This document shows positions 16,451-24,560 of a stretch of DNA of 56,862 nucleotides, in pieces. The notes under the pieces were generated by a model. The model was not told where the DNA came from. It ran no database searches and was given only the letters and a program-made list of their open reading frames with translations. Origin of the DNA: CAYILR01 sp964364175 (GTDB lineage: Bacteria > Bdellovibrionota > UBA1018); NCBI GenBank assembly GCA_964364175.1, contig CAYILR010000028.1, forward strand, positions 1-56,862, given 5' to 3'. Numbering within the stretch: position 1 is the first letter of the stretch; each line of letters begins with the position of its first letter. The translations under genes were made by a program, and so were the position numbers.

Positions 16451-16912
16451 ATGAAAGGCTTCGTATTTAAGTTCGAATCGCTCGAAAAAGTGCGCAAAAT
16501 CCGAGAGGACGAAGCGTTGCTGGGTCTTGCAAGAGCGCAAACTGCTTTGGTGCAAGCGAGGCAGAAGAAGCAAGAGCTTGAACAATGCATAATTGACTCG
16601 TACGAAAGAAAAGAAAAAAATTCTGGATCCGACATTCCTCCTTCTCAGATCGCAATTGAGGCTGAGTTCGTTTTGGGAACAAAAGTCAGAATTTTACATG
16701 CAGAAAGATTTATTTTGAAATCAGAGCGGGCCGTGGAGAAATCCCTGAGGACTTATCTCTCTGCACGCAGACAAACTCGGATGATTGAGATTTTGCGCGA
16801 GCGCGCCATTTCAAATTTTAAAACAGAATCTCAAAAGAAGGATCAACGCAGAACAGACGATCTCATGTTGATGAGGCATACGTTTCAGCAAGAGGAGCGT
16901 GAGAGTGAGTAA
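16451..16912 (+). CDS. fliJ: Flagellar export chaperone FliJ
   Basis: 153 residues, almost wholly helical coiled coil, beginning FKFESLEKVRKIREDEA, the usual FliJ opening. FliJ is the central stalk that couples FliI to the export gate. Similarity between FliJ proteins is low, so the call rests on the start motif, length, coiled coil and position directly after fliI. The stop overlaps the next gene. Confidence 0.85.
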   Translation: MKGFVFKFESLEKVRKIREDEALLGLARAQTALVQARQKKQELEQCIIDSYERKEKNSGSDIPPSQIAIEAEFVLGTKVRILHAERFILKSERAVEKSLRTYLSARRQTRMIEILRERAISNFKTESQKKDQRRTDDLMLMRHTFQQEERESE

Positions 16913-17495
16913 GCTGATGCTGATCCTCATTTTCTTGATTGTTCTTCCGTCGCAGGCGGCTGATCCAGAAACTGTGGCCTCGTCGACAAGTCCGGTTCCG
17001 GTAGCGAGTGGAAGTGCAGCGGCTCCCAAGAGGGTGAGAAAAATCGTAGATCCCAATGCTTGTTTGACCGATCCTGCCGCGGTTGAGGACATCCAAAAGC
17101 AGAAGCAGGAATTAGAAGAGAGAGTTCGATTGCTGGCCAAACGCGAAGCCGAGCTTGTCGAAAAACAAAAAGCTCTCGAAGAAGAATTGGAACGCCTCAA
17201 GGGAATTCGAGCAGATATTGATAAATCTGATTTATTGAAGAAAAAAGAAAATGAAGAAAAAGTCGCAAAACTCATGGAGACAATGGAATCCATGAGTCCA
17301 AAAGCGGCAGCTCTTCTGCTGGCTAATGTGGATGAAAATCTCGCTGTCACAGCGATGATGCAATTGCCGAGTGGAAAATTGGCAAAAATGATGGGGCTGA
17401 TCGAGCCCGCGAAGGCTTCGAGGCTTTCGGAAAAATTAACCGGGATTGCTCCTAAAGCAGAGCCCGAAAAACCTGCTGTACAGAAGGGAGGCTGA
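16905..17495 (+). CDS. MotE-like protein with MgtE-N type domain
   Basis: 196 residues from GTG 16905; GTG 16899 is less likely because AGAGGAG would be only a base or two away, while 16905 has good spacing. A signal-like helix (about residues 5-18) is followed by a Pro/Ala linker, a strong coiled coil (about 60-120), and a C-terminal domain with MSPKAAALLLANVDENLAV, the MgtE N-domain pattern found in MotE. MotE helps the stator protein MotC fold in alpha-proteobacteria and is encoded beside fliJ/fliK in many phyla. No motB or motC is in this window. It overlaps fliJ by eight bases. Confidence 0.8.
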   Translation: MSKLMLILIFLIVLPSQAADPETVASSTSPVPVASGSAAAPKRVRKIVDPNACLTDPAAVEDIQKQKQELEERVRLLAKREAELVEKQKALEEELERLKGIRADIDKSDLLKKKENEEKVAKLMETMESMSPKAAALLLANVDENLAVTAMMQLPSGKLAKMMGLIEPAKASRLSEKLTGIAPKAEPEKPAVQKGG

Positions 17496-17499
17496 TCCG

Positions 17500-19227
17500 A
17501 TGCAAGTCACAAAATCGACACAAGCACCAGCGGCCCCCTCCCAGCAGGCAACATCGCCAGCAAAAGCAGCTTCGCCTCATAAATCAGCTTCGGCACAGAA
17601 ATCAGCTCCAACCCAGAAGTCGGCATCGTTTTCCGAAACGATAGCGGCAGCAAGCACAGCAGGCAGCGTGCAAAAACCCGTTGCTTTGCAGGTTAAGACA
17701 GCTCAGCCAACGCCAGCGATCCCAGTACCAGCAGAAGTCCAAAAATCTGAGCTGACTCCCTCCTCAGTAGCCATGCAGCAGGCAGCAGTTCAGTCCGCGA
17801 TGAATATGCCACCGATGGCACCGATACCATTGACGCAATCGATGCTTCCAACACAGTTGCCAGCTCAGACGCAACCATTGCCAGCGCCTATGCAACCCGC
17901 TGCCCAGTTGCAGCCAACAGCTCCGATGCAATCCGCGAGCGGTCTGCTGTCAACAGGCCCGACTCCGGCAGCACCGCAGATGGCGACAGCAGCTCAGCAA
18001 ATGCAACCCCTGCCGTTGCAGGCGTTCAATCCAGCAAACAGCTTGCAAAGTTCGCAGCAGTTATCCGCTCAACCCATGCTGAATGGAGCTAAGCCTCCTG
18101 TCATTGCTCAACCCATGATGCAGCAACAGATGTCTCAGCTTTTTGCACCGCAAGCATCCACTCCCTATGCGCAGTCAACTCGAGCAGGCATTGCAAGTCC
18201 TGCGGGGATGCAGTCAGGCTCATCCTTAGGTGTTCCAGCAGAGGAGTCCTGGCAGGTGATTTCTTCGGATCTAGAATCGCAGCAGTTAGGAGTAGGAACC
18301 GCTCTCGCACAAAAAACTGCTCCGCAGTGGTCGAGTGAAGATTATGTCAGCACACTCAATAGTGCTAAAAAACCATTGCCTGGAAAAACCCTGCCAATAG
18401 GTGGATTTCCTCAAAATGGCCAGGCACCCAATCCTGATGTGATTGCTCAGCCTGCTCAGAAGTTTTCGCCAGGTGCTATCAATCCGAATATTCCTCCCAG
18501 CGGATTGGGTGTCATGATGACGAATCCAGTTGAAAAAAATCTGCCTTCACAGAAAAAGTCCTTTGGACCAGGCGTTCTTGAATCCGGATCTGCACAAACC
18601 ACTGCGCAAGCAGTTGCCGCTGGGTTGTTGGCAAAGCAAGCAGGAGGAGTAGGGACTCAGCCAGGCGGAGTTCAACTGAACGCTCAGGTAGTTCAGGGAG
18701 CCATGGCAAAACCTCGATTGGCGAGTGAGTCCGTTCTCGGCATGAGCCAACAAATTCGTACATTCTCTGAGCAAAATGGTGGCGGTGAAATTCGCGTGAA
18801 GCTCAAGCCCGAAAATCTGGGTGAGTTAAATCTGCGTGTCATCACTCGAGGTGGACAGGTAGGTCTTGAAATCAGAGCCTCCGATGAAAATGCAAAACGA
18901 GTGATTGAAGAAAGTGTTCAAGCTTTGAGAGAAGGTCTTTCGTCACAAAACCTGACACTCTCACGATTCGACATCAGTGTTGGACAACCGAGCGCAGCAT
19001 CTGCTGATGCGGGCTCGAATTTTCTCAATCAACAGTCTGATTTAATGCAAAGTCAATTAAATCAAAATCAAGGTCAGAGACAGGATCAGGATTCCCGAGA
19101 TTCAGCACTTTCGGGAGGTTCCATGCGTGATGCCGAAAGAACGCGCGGGATGGCAGCACAGGCTCCCTTAACTTCTCGCTACACTCGCCCCGCGAGCGGA
19201 GATGGCAGGTTGAATGTCCTTGCATAG
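17500..19227 (+). CDS. fliK: Flagellar hook-length control protein FliK
   Basis: About 575 residues from ATG 17500, which has AAGGGAGG 8 bases upstream; an ATG at 17446 lies inside the previous gene. Residues 1-400 are low-complexity, rich in Gln, Pro, Ala and Met, as expected of the extended ruler part. The C-terminal Flg_hook domain follows with GGGEIRVKLKPENLGELNLR and an amphipathic helix ending SSQNLTLSRFDIS. FliK measures the hook and switches export from hook to filament. flgD starts inside its last codons. Confidence 0.88.
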   Translation: MQVTKSTQAPAAPSQQATSPAKAASPHKSASAQKSAPTQKSASFSETIAAASTAGSVQKPVALQVKTAQPTPAIPVPAEVQKSELTPSSVAMQQAAVQSAMNMPPMAPIPLTQSMLPTQLPAQTQPLPAPMQPAAQLQPTAPMQSASGLLSTGPTPAAPQMATAAQQMQPLPLQAFNPANSLQSSQQLSAQPMLNGAKPPVIAQPMMQQQMSQLFAPQASTPYAQSTRAGIASPAGMQSGSSLGVPAEESWQVISSDLESQQLGVGTALAQKTAPQWSSEDYVSTLNSAKKPLPGKTLPIGGFPQNGQAPNPDVIAQPAQKFSPGAINPNIPPSGLGVMMTNPVEKNLPSQKKSFGPGVLESGSAQTTAQAVAAGLLAKQAGGVGTQPGGVQLNAQVVQGAMAKPRLASESVLGMSQQIRTFSEQNGGGEIRVKLKPENLGELNLRVITRGGQVGLEIRASDENAKRVIEESVQALREGLSSQNLTLSRFDISVGQPSAASADAGSNFLNQQSDLMQSQLNQNQGQRQDQDSRDSALSGGSMRDAERTRGMAAQAPLTSRYTRPASGDGRLNVLA

Positions 19228-20293
19228 TATGAGCGCTCCGCAACCGAATATAAATACGCCCGTGGTTTCCGGGGGCGCGACATCGGATGGAATGCATTTG
19301 AGCCAGCAGAAGGATGCCAAGGAAGCTCAAACTGACGCTAAGTTTGGCGAGATTTGGCAGAAGCTCCAGAGCAAGTACGGAGAAAAAGCCGAAAAACCGC
19401 GAGAGATCAAAAAGACTTTAGGAAAAGATGATTTTCTCAGAATCATGATGACTCAGATGAAGTACCAAGATCCGACTTCTCCATTCAAGGCAGAGCAGGT
19501 TGCGTCGGAGATGGCTCAGTTCGCTTCGGTTGAACAGTTGAACAATCTCAATCAGACGATGAGCAAAATGGGGAATCAAAGCGCACCGCTCGAGCGATTG
19601 GCAATGACCGGCATGATTGGAAAACAAGTCACGGTGGACCGAGATCGATTTCAACATACGGCGGGTAGTTCGGAATCTCTTTCGTTTAAACTGAACGGCG
19701 ATGCCGATTCTGTGAAAGCCATGGTTTTGAATGAGTCGGGTGAAACAGTTTTTGAAAAAGATATTGGTTCTCAAAAGGCAGGATTAGTGAACTTTGATTG
19801 GGATGGCAAAAAAGGTGCGTTTGATTCGAAATCAGGGATGTACTTGATTCGAGTGGAAGCAAAGGACGAGCATGATCGCCCGGTCCAAACGGGAAGCCAA
19901 ATTCAGTCCAAAATTATCGGAGTGAGCTTTGAAGGAAGTGATCCGGTATTTTTGATCGGTGATTCAAAACGCCAGGAAAAAGTCACTCTCAAGAATATTG
20001 TTCGAGTCGAATCTGATCCAAACAGCGTAGTAGCTAGTGCGGCACTTGCACCTCAAGGTGCACAGGCAGCAGCAGCGTCAGCTGCAGACCTCAATGCACC
20101 TCCGCCTCCGCCAGACCCAGCAAAAAATATTTTCACGTTTCAAAAAGGAATAGGCTCTCGTCCTCTGTCGCAAGCAGAGGCCGCGAATGTCTATCAACAA
20201 CAACAAGTGCCAGCGCCGCCACAGCAACCCATTGAAAAAGGGTTCCCGAACGGCTTGTCACAAAATAACATGAGAGGAGGTGAAAATCCGTGA
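19214..20293 (+). CDS. flgD: Flagellar hook capping protein FlgD
   Basis: 359 residues, longer than the usual 220-240. The N-terminal cap region is clear (KDDFLRIMMTQMKYQDPTSP, EQVASEMAQFASVEQLNNLN), followed by the tudor-like and Ig-like domains (NFDWDGKKGAFDSKSGMYLI). An unusual tail of about 90 residues rich in Ala, Pro and Gln closes the protein. FlgD caps the growing hook so FlgE can polymerise. ATG 19214 overlaps the fliK end by 14 bases; ATG 19229 is possible but lacks a ribosome-binding site. Confidence 0.92.
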   Translation: MSLHSMSAPQPNINTPVVSGGATSDGMHLSQQKDAKEAQTDAKFGEIWQKLQSKYGEKAEKPREIKKTLGKDDFLRIMMTQMKYQDPTSPFKAEQVASEMAQFASVEQLNNLNQTMSKMGNQSAPLERLAMTGMIGKQVTVDRDRFQHTAGSSESLSFKLNGDADSVKAMVLNESGETVFEKDIGSQKAGLVNFDWDGKKGAFDSKSGMYLIRVEAKDEHDRPVQTGSQIQSKIIGVSFEGSDPVFLIGDSKRQEKVTLKNIVRVESDPNSVVASAALAPQGAQAAAASAADLNAPPPPPDPAKNIFTFQKGIGSRPLSQAEAANVYQQQQVPAPPQQPIEKGFPNGLSQNNMRGGENP

Positions 20294-20706
20294 GTAATAG
20301 TCCATTTCTCTATCCCAACGTTACATCGTTGCCCGGCAACCGGAGTGTTGATGGGATTGAGTCTAAGCAGCCTTTAAAAAAAGAAGGCCAGGTCAGTGAG
20401 TTCGATCGTGTATTGGAAGCACTGCCAGGAGTGGACCTCAATCAGGTTCGTGAGCCGCTTAAATTTTCTGCTCATGCTACGCAAAGGCTCAGAGATCGCA
20501 AGATTCAGCTGAATCCTGAGACCATGAGTCGTTTGAATGAAGCAGTAGATCGAGCTGCAGCGAAAGGTGTTGAGGATAGCTTGATACTCACAGACCAAGC
20601 AGCGCTCATCGTGAGCGTGAAAAACAGAACTGTCGTGACTGCAATGGATCGCAAGTCAATGGCAGGAAATGTTTTCACGAACATTGATGGCGCAATTATT
20701 ATTTAG
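20290..20706 (+). CDS. TIGR02530-type flagellar operon protein
   Basis: 138 residues with a GTG start placed 7 bases after AGGAGGTG. The C-terminal 80 residues match the small conserved protein found between flgD and flgE in many flagellar operons (SAHATQRLRDRKIQL, LILTDQAALIVSVKNRTVVT, AGNVFTNIDGAIII). The job is unproved; position suggests a hook-assembly helper or chaperone. The N-terminal 55 residues are poorly conserved and probably disordered. It overlaps flgD by four bases. Confidence 0.82.
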   Translation: MSNSPFLYPNVTSLPGNRSVDGIESKQPLKKEGQVSEFDRVLEALPGVDLNQVREPLKFSAHATQRLRDRKIQLNPETMSRLNEAVDRAAAKGVEDSLILTDQAALIVSVKNRTVVTAMDRKSMAGNVFTNIDGAIII

Positions 20707-20721
20707 TTTTTGAGTGTAGAA

Positions 20722-20827
20722 AGGCTGGACCCGAAAGGGAAGCCTACCGGTTCTGAATGATTGAGGAACTGGAAATTAATCAAAAAACGAAATGTTAAAT
20801 ACTGTGTAACAAAGTGGCTCGCGCCAC
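20722..20827 (+). promoter_or_regulatory. Structured leader of flgE
   Basis: In the 145-base gap before flgE three stems are visible. AGGCT (20722-20726) pairs with AGCCT (20741-20745) around CCC-GAAA-GGG, a GNRA-capped stem. CCGGTTC (20747-20753) pairs with GGAACTGG (20765-20772). GTGGC-TCGC-GCCAC (20814-20827) stops 11 bases before AGGAGG. I compared it with the c-di-GMP-I riboswitch: the GNRA stem is similar but the conserved GGGACGCAAAGCC segment is absent. Best called a structured 5' leader of unknown class, perhaps controlling hook protein synthesis. Confidence 0.5.
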
Positions 20828-20851
20828 GTTAACATAACAGGAGGACTTCCT

Positions 20852-22135
20852 ATGGGTATTTTATCGTCAATGTATACGGGGATGAGTGGCTTGCAAGGGC
20901 AAGGCGAAGCACTATCCGTTTATTCCGACAACCTCGCCAACGCCAACACGACGGGATTCAAAACCAGCCGCCCTGAATTTCAGGACATCGTCGCCAAGTC
21001 CCTCAAGGGATTGATGGGAGGAAACCAAATCGGTCGTGGTACTCGATTAGCAGCGGTGACGCCGTTGTTTGCTCAAGGGACACTGACTCAAACTGAATCC
21101 GCGACGGATTTGGCAATTTCTGGAGACGGATTTTTCGTCGTGAACGGTGTCGATGGCAGGAGCTTTTCTCGGAATGGCGCGTTCCACTTTGACAAGGATG
21201 GCAAGCTGATTAACTCGGATGGATTCAAAGTCCAGGGATTCCAAACGGATGAAAACGCCAAGGTGACTTCTCGAATGGGAGACATCTCTGTGGAAAGAAC
21301 AGTCATCGATGCGAAAAAGACCAGCAAAGCTGACGTCTATATGAACTTGGATTTAAGAGCAAATCGAGAGATCCAGTTCGACCCTGAAAAGCCCGAGCAG
21401 ACCGCGAACTTTGCGACGGGAGTGACGATCTACGATACAGCGGGTGCTGCTCACATCGTGACTTTGTATTTCAACAAAACCGAGGACAATACATGGACAT
21501 GGAGAGCAATGGCTAAGGGTGATGAGATTGTGGGAGGAGAACCGGGCAAGCAAATTGAGCAGGCTACGGGAACTCTCACCTTCGATACGGATGGCCGTCT
21601 GCTGTCCTCCAATACAGACAATTCATCTTTTTCATTTAATAAAGGTGCGTTGCCGGATCAAAAAATTGATTTCAATTTTGGGTTGCCAAAGGAACTCGGC
21701 GGGGCCGGGTTGCAGGTCACATCCTATGGAACAAACTCGGAAGCGTATAAGACCATGCAGGATGGCTACACTGCAGGGACTTTGTCGGGTCTGAGCTTCA
21801 GTGATGATGGAATGCTTTCTGCGATTTACAGCAACGGCGAAACCATGAGCATGGCTCAAATGGCCTTGGCTAAATTCGAAAATGGGGAGGGCTTGTTCAA
21901 GCTGGGGCAAAACCGATTCCGTGAAAGCCGATTGTCGGGACTGCCAACGATTGGCGCGCCTCAAACCGGGGGCCGTGGGCAGGTGATCGCGAAATCCTTG
22001 GAGGCATCCACTACGGATATCGCCAACGAGTTCATCAGCTTGATGCAAGCTCAAAGAAACTTCCAGGCCAACAGCCGCACCATCAGTCTCGCGGACGAGA
22101 TGATGCAGGAAGTGTTGAACTTGAAACGAGGTTAG
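20852..22135 (+). CDS. flgE: Flagellar hook protein FlgE
   Basis: 427 residues; AGGAGG lies 7 bases upstream. It has the axial N-terminus (LSSMYTGMSGLQGQGEALSV, DNLANANTTGFK), the FlgE/F/G core (ATDLAISGDGFFVV, RNGAFHFDKDGKLIN) and the C-terminal helix (NEFISLMQAQRNFQANSRTI). It polymerises into the hook. Gaps of 145 bases before and 165 after, each with structured RNA, suggest its mRNA is set apart from its neighbours, which fits a protein needed in large amounts. Confidence 0.96.
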   Translation: MGILSSMYTGMSGLQGQGEALSVYSDNLANANTTGFKTSRPEFQDIVAKSLKGLMGGNQIGRGTRLAAVTPLFAQGTLTQTESATDLAISGDGFFVVNGVDGRSFSRNGAFHFDKDGKLINSDGFKVQGFQTDENAKVTSRMGDISVERTVIDAKKTSKADVYMNLDLRANREIQFDPEKPEQTANFATGVTIYDTAGAAHIVTLYFNKTEDNTWTWRAMAKGDEIVGGEPGKQIEQATGTLTFDTDGRLLSSNTDNSSFSFNKGALPDQKIDFNFGLPKELGGAGLQVTSYGTNSEAYKTMQDGYTAGTLSGLSFSDDGMLSAIYSNGETMSMAQMALAKFENGEGLFKLGQNRFRESRLSGLPTIGAPQTGGRGQVIAKSLEASTTDIANEFISLMQAQRNFQANSRTISLADEMMQEVLNLKRG

Positions 22136-22146
22136 TAGTTCAATCA

Positions 22147-22210
22147 ATTGAATAGACTCAGGAAATTTCCGGGGTGCCATAGTTTTGGCATCCCGGGATC
22201 CTGATTCAAT
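22147..22210 (+). terminator. Stem-loop after flgE, without T-run
   Basis: CCGGGGTGCCA (22169-22179) pairs with TGGCATCCCGG (22186-22196) with one G-U pair. The stem extends outward through TCAGGA/TCCTGA (22158-22163 with 22199-22204) and ATTGAA/TTCAAT (22147-22152 with 22205-22210). A second TTCAAT at 22139-22144 can compete for ATTGAA. There is no T-tract, so it may stabilise the flgE message or act as a weak or Rho-assisted end. Confidence 0.55.
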
Positions 22211-22224
22211 AGGCAGACTTTTCC

Positions 22225-22240
22225 TGGCATGGATAAGGCT
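22225..22240 (+). promoter_or_regulatory. Possible sigma-54 promoter before fliL
   Basis: TGGCATGGATAAGGCT keeps the two key elements of a sigma-54 promoter, GG and GC, at exactly the right spacing, but the -12 part reads AGGCT rather than TTGCA. It lies between the flgE stem-loop and fliL, a natural place for a new transcript covering fliLMNOPQR-flhBA. Weaker than the site at 6367. Confidence 0.4.
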
Positions 22241-22259
22241 TGCTCCGATGCGACTTTCT

Positions 22260-22280
22260 ATTGCACAATATTAGTGTAAT
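22260..22280. promoter_or_regulatory. 21-bp palindromic operator-like motif before fliL
   Basis: ATTGCAC, seven bases, GTGTAAT. Six of seven arm positions are complementary, the seventh a G-T. The same motif with ATTGTAC and the same 7-base gap occurs at 37739-37759 upstream of the exported hydrolase; 18 of 22 bases of the extended sites agree. It sits 20 bases before the fliL start and just after the possible sigma-54 promoter, where a repressor could act. Confidence 0.5.
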
Positions 22281-22300
22281 ACGCGGAGGATCGAGCCTAC

Positions 22301-22981
22301 ATGTCTGAAGAAGCAAAAACTGAAAAAGCACCTGCAGAGGCACCGGCGGCGCATGCGAGCGGGGGCGGAGGTGGCGGCGGCGGGAACAAGCTGGTCTTGA
22401 TCCTGAGTGCGGTGAACTTGCTTGCTGTTTTGGGCATGGGTGCAGTGCTTTTCATTTCGTTTCAAAAAGAAAAAAACAAACCCTCCATCGAGGATATTGC
22501 AACAGAAGAAGGCGGCGAGCATGGGGCAGCCGCTGGCGCGCACGGTGGCGGTGGTGAGCATGGAGCACCTGCGGCTGCTGGTCACGGGGGGGGCGGTGGC
22601 GAACACGGTGGCGGCGGAGGCCACGGCGGTGGTGAGCACGGCGGCGGTGCAAAAAAGCATCAATCCAATGCTGGCGCAATTATTAATCTGGAACAATTTA
22701 CTGTAAATCTGTCGACTCCGGGAACTAACAATCCAGTTTTCGTTCGAGTCAATATTTCTGTTGAAGTTCTCAGCGCAGATACAGAGCAAGAAGTGAATCA
22801 GCGCGTTCCTCAAGTCAGGAATGCGATCATTGATTTATTCAATAGCAAGCGTGCATCCGATTTGGCAACGGTGGAAGGGCGCGAGCTGTTGAAGGATGAA
22901 ATCAAAAATGCGATCAATCATTTTTTAGTGACTGGAAAAATCAAGGGAGTCTTCTTCACGAATTTTACTGTCACAGGATGA
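22301..22981 (+). CDS. fliL: Flagellar protein FliL with Gly/His-rich linker
   Basis: 226 residues. A short cytoplasmic N-terminus rich in Ala and Gly, one transmembrane helix (about residues 29-50), then the periplasmic FliL domain (about 130-226: FTVNLSTPG, FVRVNISVEVL, RGELLKDEI-like GRELLKDEIKNAINHFL). Between helix and domain lies a run of about 45 residues made almost only of Gly, His, Ala and Glu, with at least nine His. FliL forms a ring around the stator. The His-rich linker is unusual and could bind metal or simply be flexible. Confidence 0.92.
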   Translation: MSEEAKTEKAPAEAPAAHASGGGGGGGGNKLVLILSAVNLLAVLGMGAVLFISFQKEKNKPSIEDIATEEGGEHGAAAGAHGGGGEHGAPAAAGHGGGGGEHGGGGGHGGGEHGGGAKKHQSNAGAIINLEQFTVNLSTPGTNNPVFVRVNISVEVLSADTEQEVNQRVPQVRNAIIDLFNSKRASDLATVEGRELLKDEIKNAINHFLVTGKIKGVFFTNFTVTG

Positions 22982-23005
22982 TGTCGGCCCGGAAGGAAGG
23001 TTGTA

Positions 23006-24058
23006 GTGAATCAAGTTCTTAGCCAAGCAGAAGTCGATGCCCTGTTGAATGCAGTTTCTGCAGGCAATGTCGATGTAGATGGTCAGGGTGCTGCAGGTGG
23101 AGCTGCTTCAGCTGGAGGAGCGCCTGCCGCGGGTATGGATGCTGGTATGTTGGGTGGCGGCGGTGCTGAAGCGCAGCCTGAGGTGACTCCATACGATTTG
23201 ACGAACCAGGATCGTGTGATCCGCGGGCGAATGCCAACGCTGGATATTATTTATGAACGCTTCATTCGCTTGTTCCGGATGTCGCTCTCCAACTCACTCA
23301 GGAAGATTGCCACCATCAGTATTATTTCCACAGACCTTTTGAAGTTCGGTGAATTCGTAAATACTCTGCCAATCCCCAGTTGCATGTGCATTATGCGATT
23401 TGAGAGTTTGAGGGGGCCTGCAGTTTTAGTTTTTGAATCTAAGCTCGCCTATGCGCTCGTAGACAGTTATTTCGGCGGGACGGACCGCCCTTACACAAAG
23501 ATTGAAGGAAAAGAATTTACGCGCATCGAACTGTCCATCATGAAAAAAGTGATGGATTTGGCGATTAAAGACATCGAAGACGCTTGGGCTCCCGTTCATA
23601 AAACAGATATCAGCTACGTGAGGACTGAGGTGAATCCCCAGTTCGTTGGAGTTGTGCCTCCTTCCGAAGTCATTATTTCCACTACTTTTGAAGTCGAGCT
23701 GGAGAATGCCAGCGGGACCATTGCTCTGGTGATTCCGTACTCCACGATCGAGCCCATTAAAAATAAACTCAATGCATCTTTTCAAACCGAGTCAGATCGT
23801 GTGGACAAGGAGTGGACGGAGCAATTGGAGGAGCATATCCGAAACACCCAAGTCGAGGTGAAGGTGAATTTAGGTACAGCCTCTATCATGGTGGGGGATC
23901 TCGTCAATTTGAGTGTGGGCGATATCATTCCGCTCGGGCAAGATGCGGACGGGGAGTTGGAGTTCATGCTCGAGGGCGTCGCAAAATTTAGATGTTTGTT
24001 TGGAGTATCACGCGGGAATCGGGCGATACAAGTCACCCGAGTCTCGGAGACGGCATAG
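23006..24058 (+). CDS. fliM: Flagellar motor switch protein FliM
   Basis: 350 residues, GTG start with GGAAGGAAGG 5 bases upstream. The extreme N-terminus VLSQAEVDALLNAV matches the CheY-P binding motif, so switching by CheY-P is likely. A Gly/Ala-rich linker (about residues 20-55) leads to the middle domain (YDLTNQDRVIRGRMPTLD, FGGTDRP) and a C-terminal SpoA domain that joins FliN. It forms the C-ring between FliG and FliN. cheY itself is not in this window. Confidence 0.95.
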   Translation: MNQVLSQAEVDALLNAVSAGNVDVDGQGAAGGAASAGGAPAAGMDAGMLGGGGAEAQPEVTPYDLTNQDRVIRGRMPTLDIIYERFIRLFRMSLSNSLRKIATISIISTDLLKFGEFVNTLPIPSCMCIMRFESLRGPAVLVFESKLAYALVDSYFGGTDRPYTKIEGKEFTRIELSIMKKVMDLAIKDIEDAWAPVHKTDISYVRTEVNPQFVGVVPPSEVIISTTFEVELENASGTIALVIPYSTIEPIKNKLNASFQTESDRVDKEWTEQLEEHIRNTQVEVKVNLGTASIMVGDLVNLSVGDIIPLGQDADGELEFMLEGVAKFRCLFGVSRGNRAIQVTRVSETA

Positions 24059-24081
24059 ACTAACCGAAGGAGAATTAGAAA

Positions 24082-24513
24082 ATGGAAGCAGCATCACCTT
24101 TAGGACAAATGGACGCTGGAGCGATGGATCCAGGAGCAGCATTTCAAGCAGCGGGAGCCCCAGCGGCCGTACCCCCTGCAGCAGCTGGACCAGCGGCAGG
24201 CGGTGCAGCTGGCGGAGGTGCTGCAAATCAAGACATCACCAAGCAGCCGCCCGTTCACTCCCTCGATTTTATTTTGGACATTCCTCTGAAGGTTTCGGTC
24301 GAATTGGGAAGAACGAAAATGCCTATCCGAGATGTTCTTGCTTTGGCGCAAGGTTCTGTGGTCGAGCTGGCGAAATTCGCGGGTGAGCCGTTAGAAGTTT
24401 TGATCAACGACAAGCTCATTGCTCGAGGCGAAGTAGTGGTCGTGAACGAGAAATTTGGAGTTCGTCTTACCGATATTATTTCTCCTGTCGAGCGTATTGA
24501 GCAGTTGAAATAG
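24082..24513 (+). CDS. fliN: Flagellar motor switch protein FliN
   Basis: 143 residues. The first 60 are a low-complexity Ala/Gly/Pro segment. The SpoA domain follows (FILDIPLKVSVELGRTKMPI, VVELAKFAGEPLEVLINDKL, RGEVVVVNEKFGVRLTDI). FliN builds the base of the C-ring and docks FliH-FliI. FliL, FliM and FliN in this operon all carry Ala/Gly-rich linkers, an oddity of this lineage. Confidence 0.95.
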   Translation: MEAASPLGQMDAGAMDPGAAFQAAGAPAAVPPAAAGPAAGGAAGGGAANQDITKQPPVHSLDFILDIPLKVSVELGRTKMPIRDVLALAQGSVVELAKFAGEPLEVLINDKLIARGEVVVVNEKFGVRLTDIISPVERIEQLK

Positions 24514-24560
24514 CGTCAGTTAGTTTGATGGAGCTAGGATGGCTCTGGAAGGAAGGAAGC

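Noticed and set aside
20722..20772. c-di-GMP-I riboswitch before flgE
   Set aside because: The GNRA stem is present but the conserved core GGGACGCAAAGCC and its partner segment are not.
22529..22655. Tandem repeat or CRISPR-like array in fliL
   Set aside because: The repetition is codon-level Gly/His low complexity with no regular unit or spacers.
22271..22813. Long minus-strand reading frame opposite fliL
   Set aside because: It arises from the Gly/His-rich low-complexity stretch and has no start signal or family similarity.
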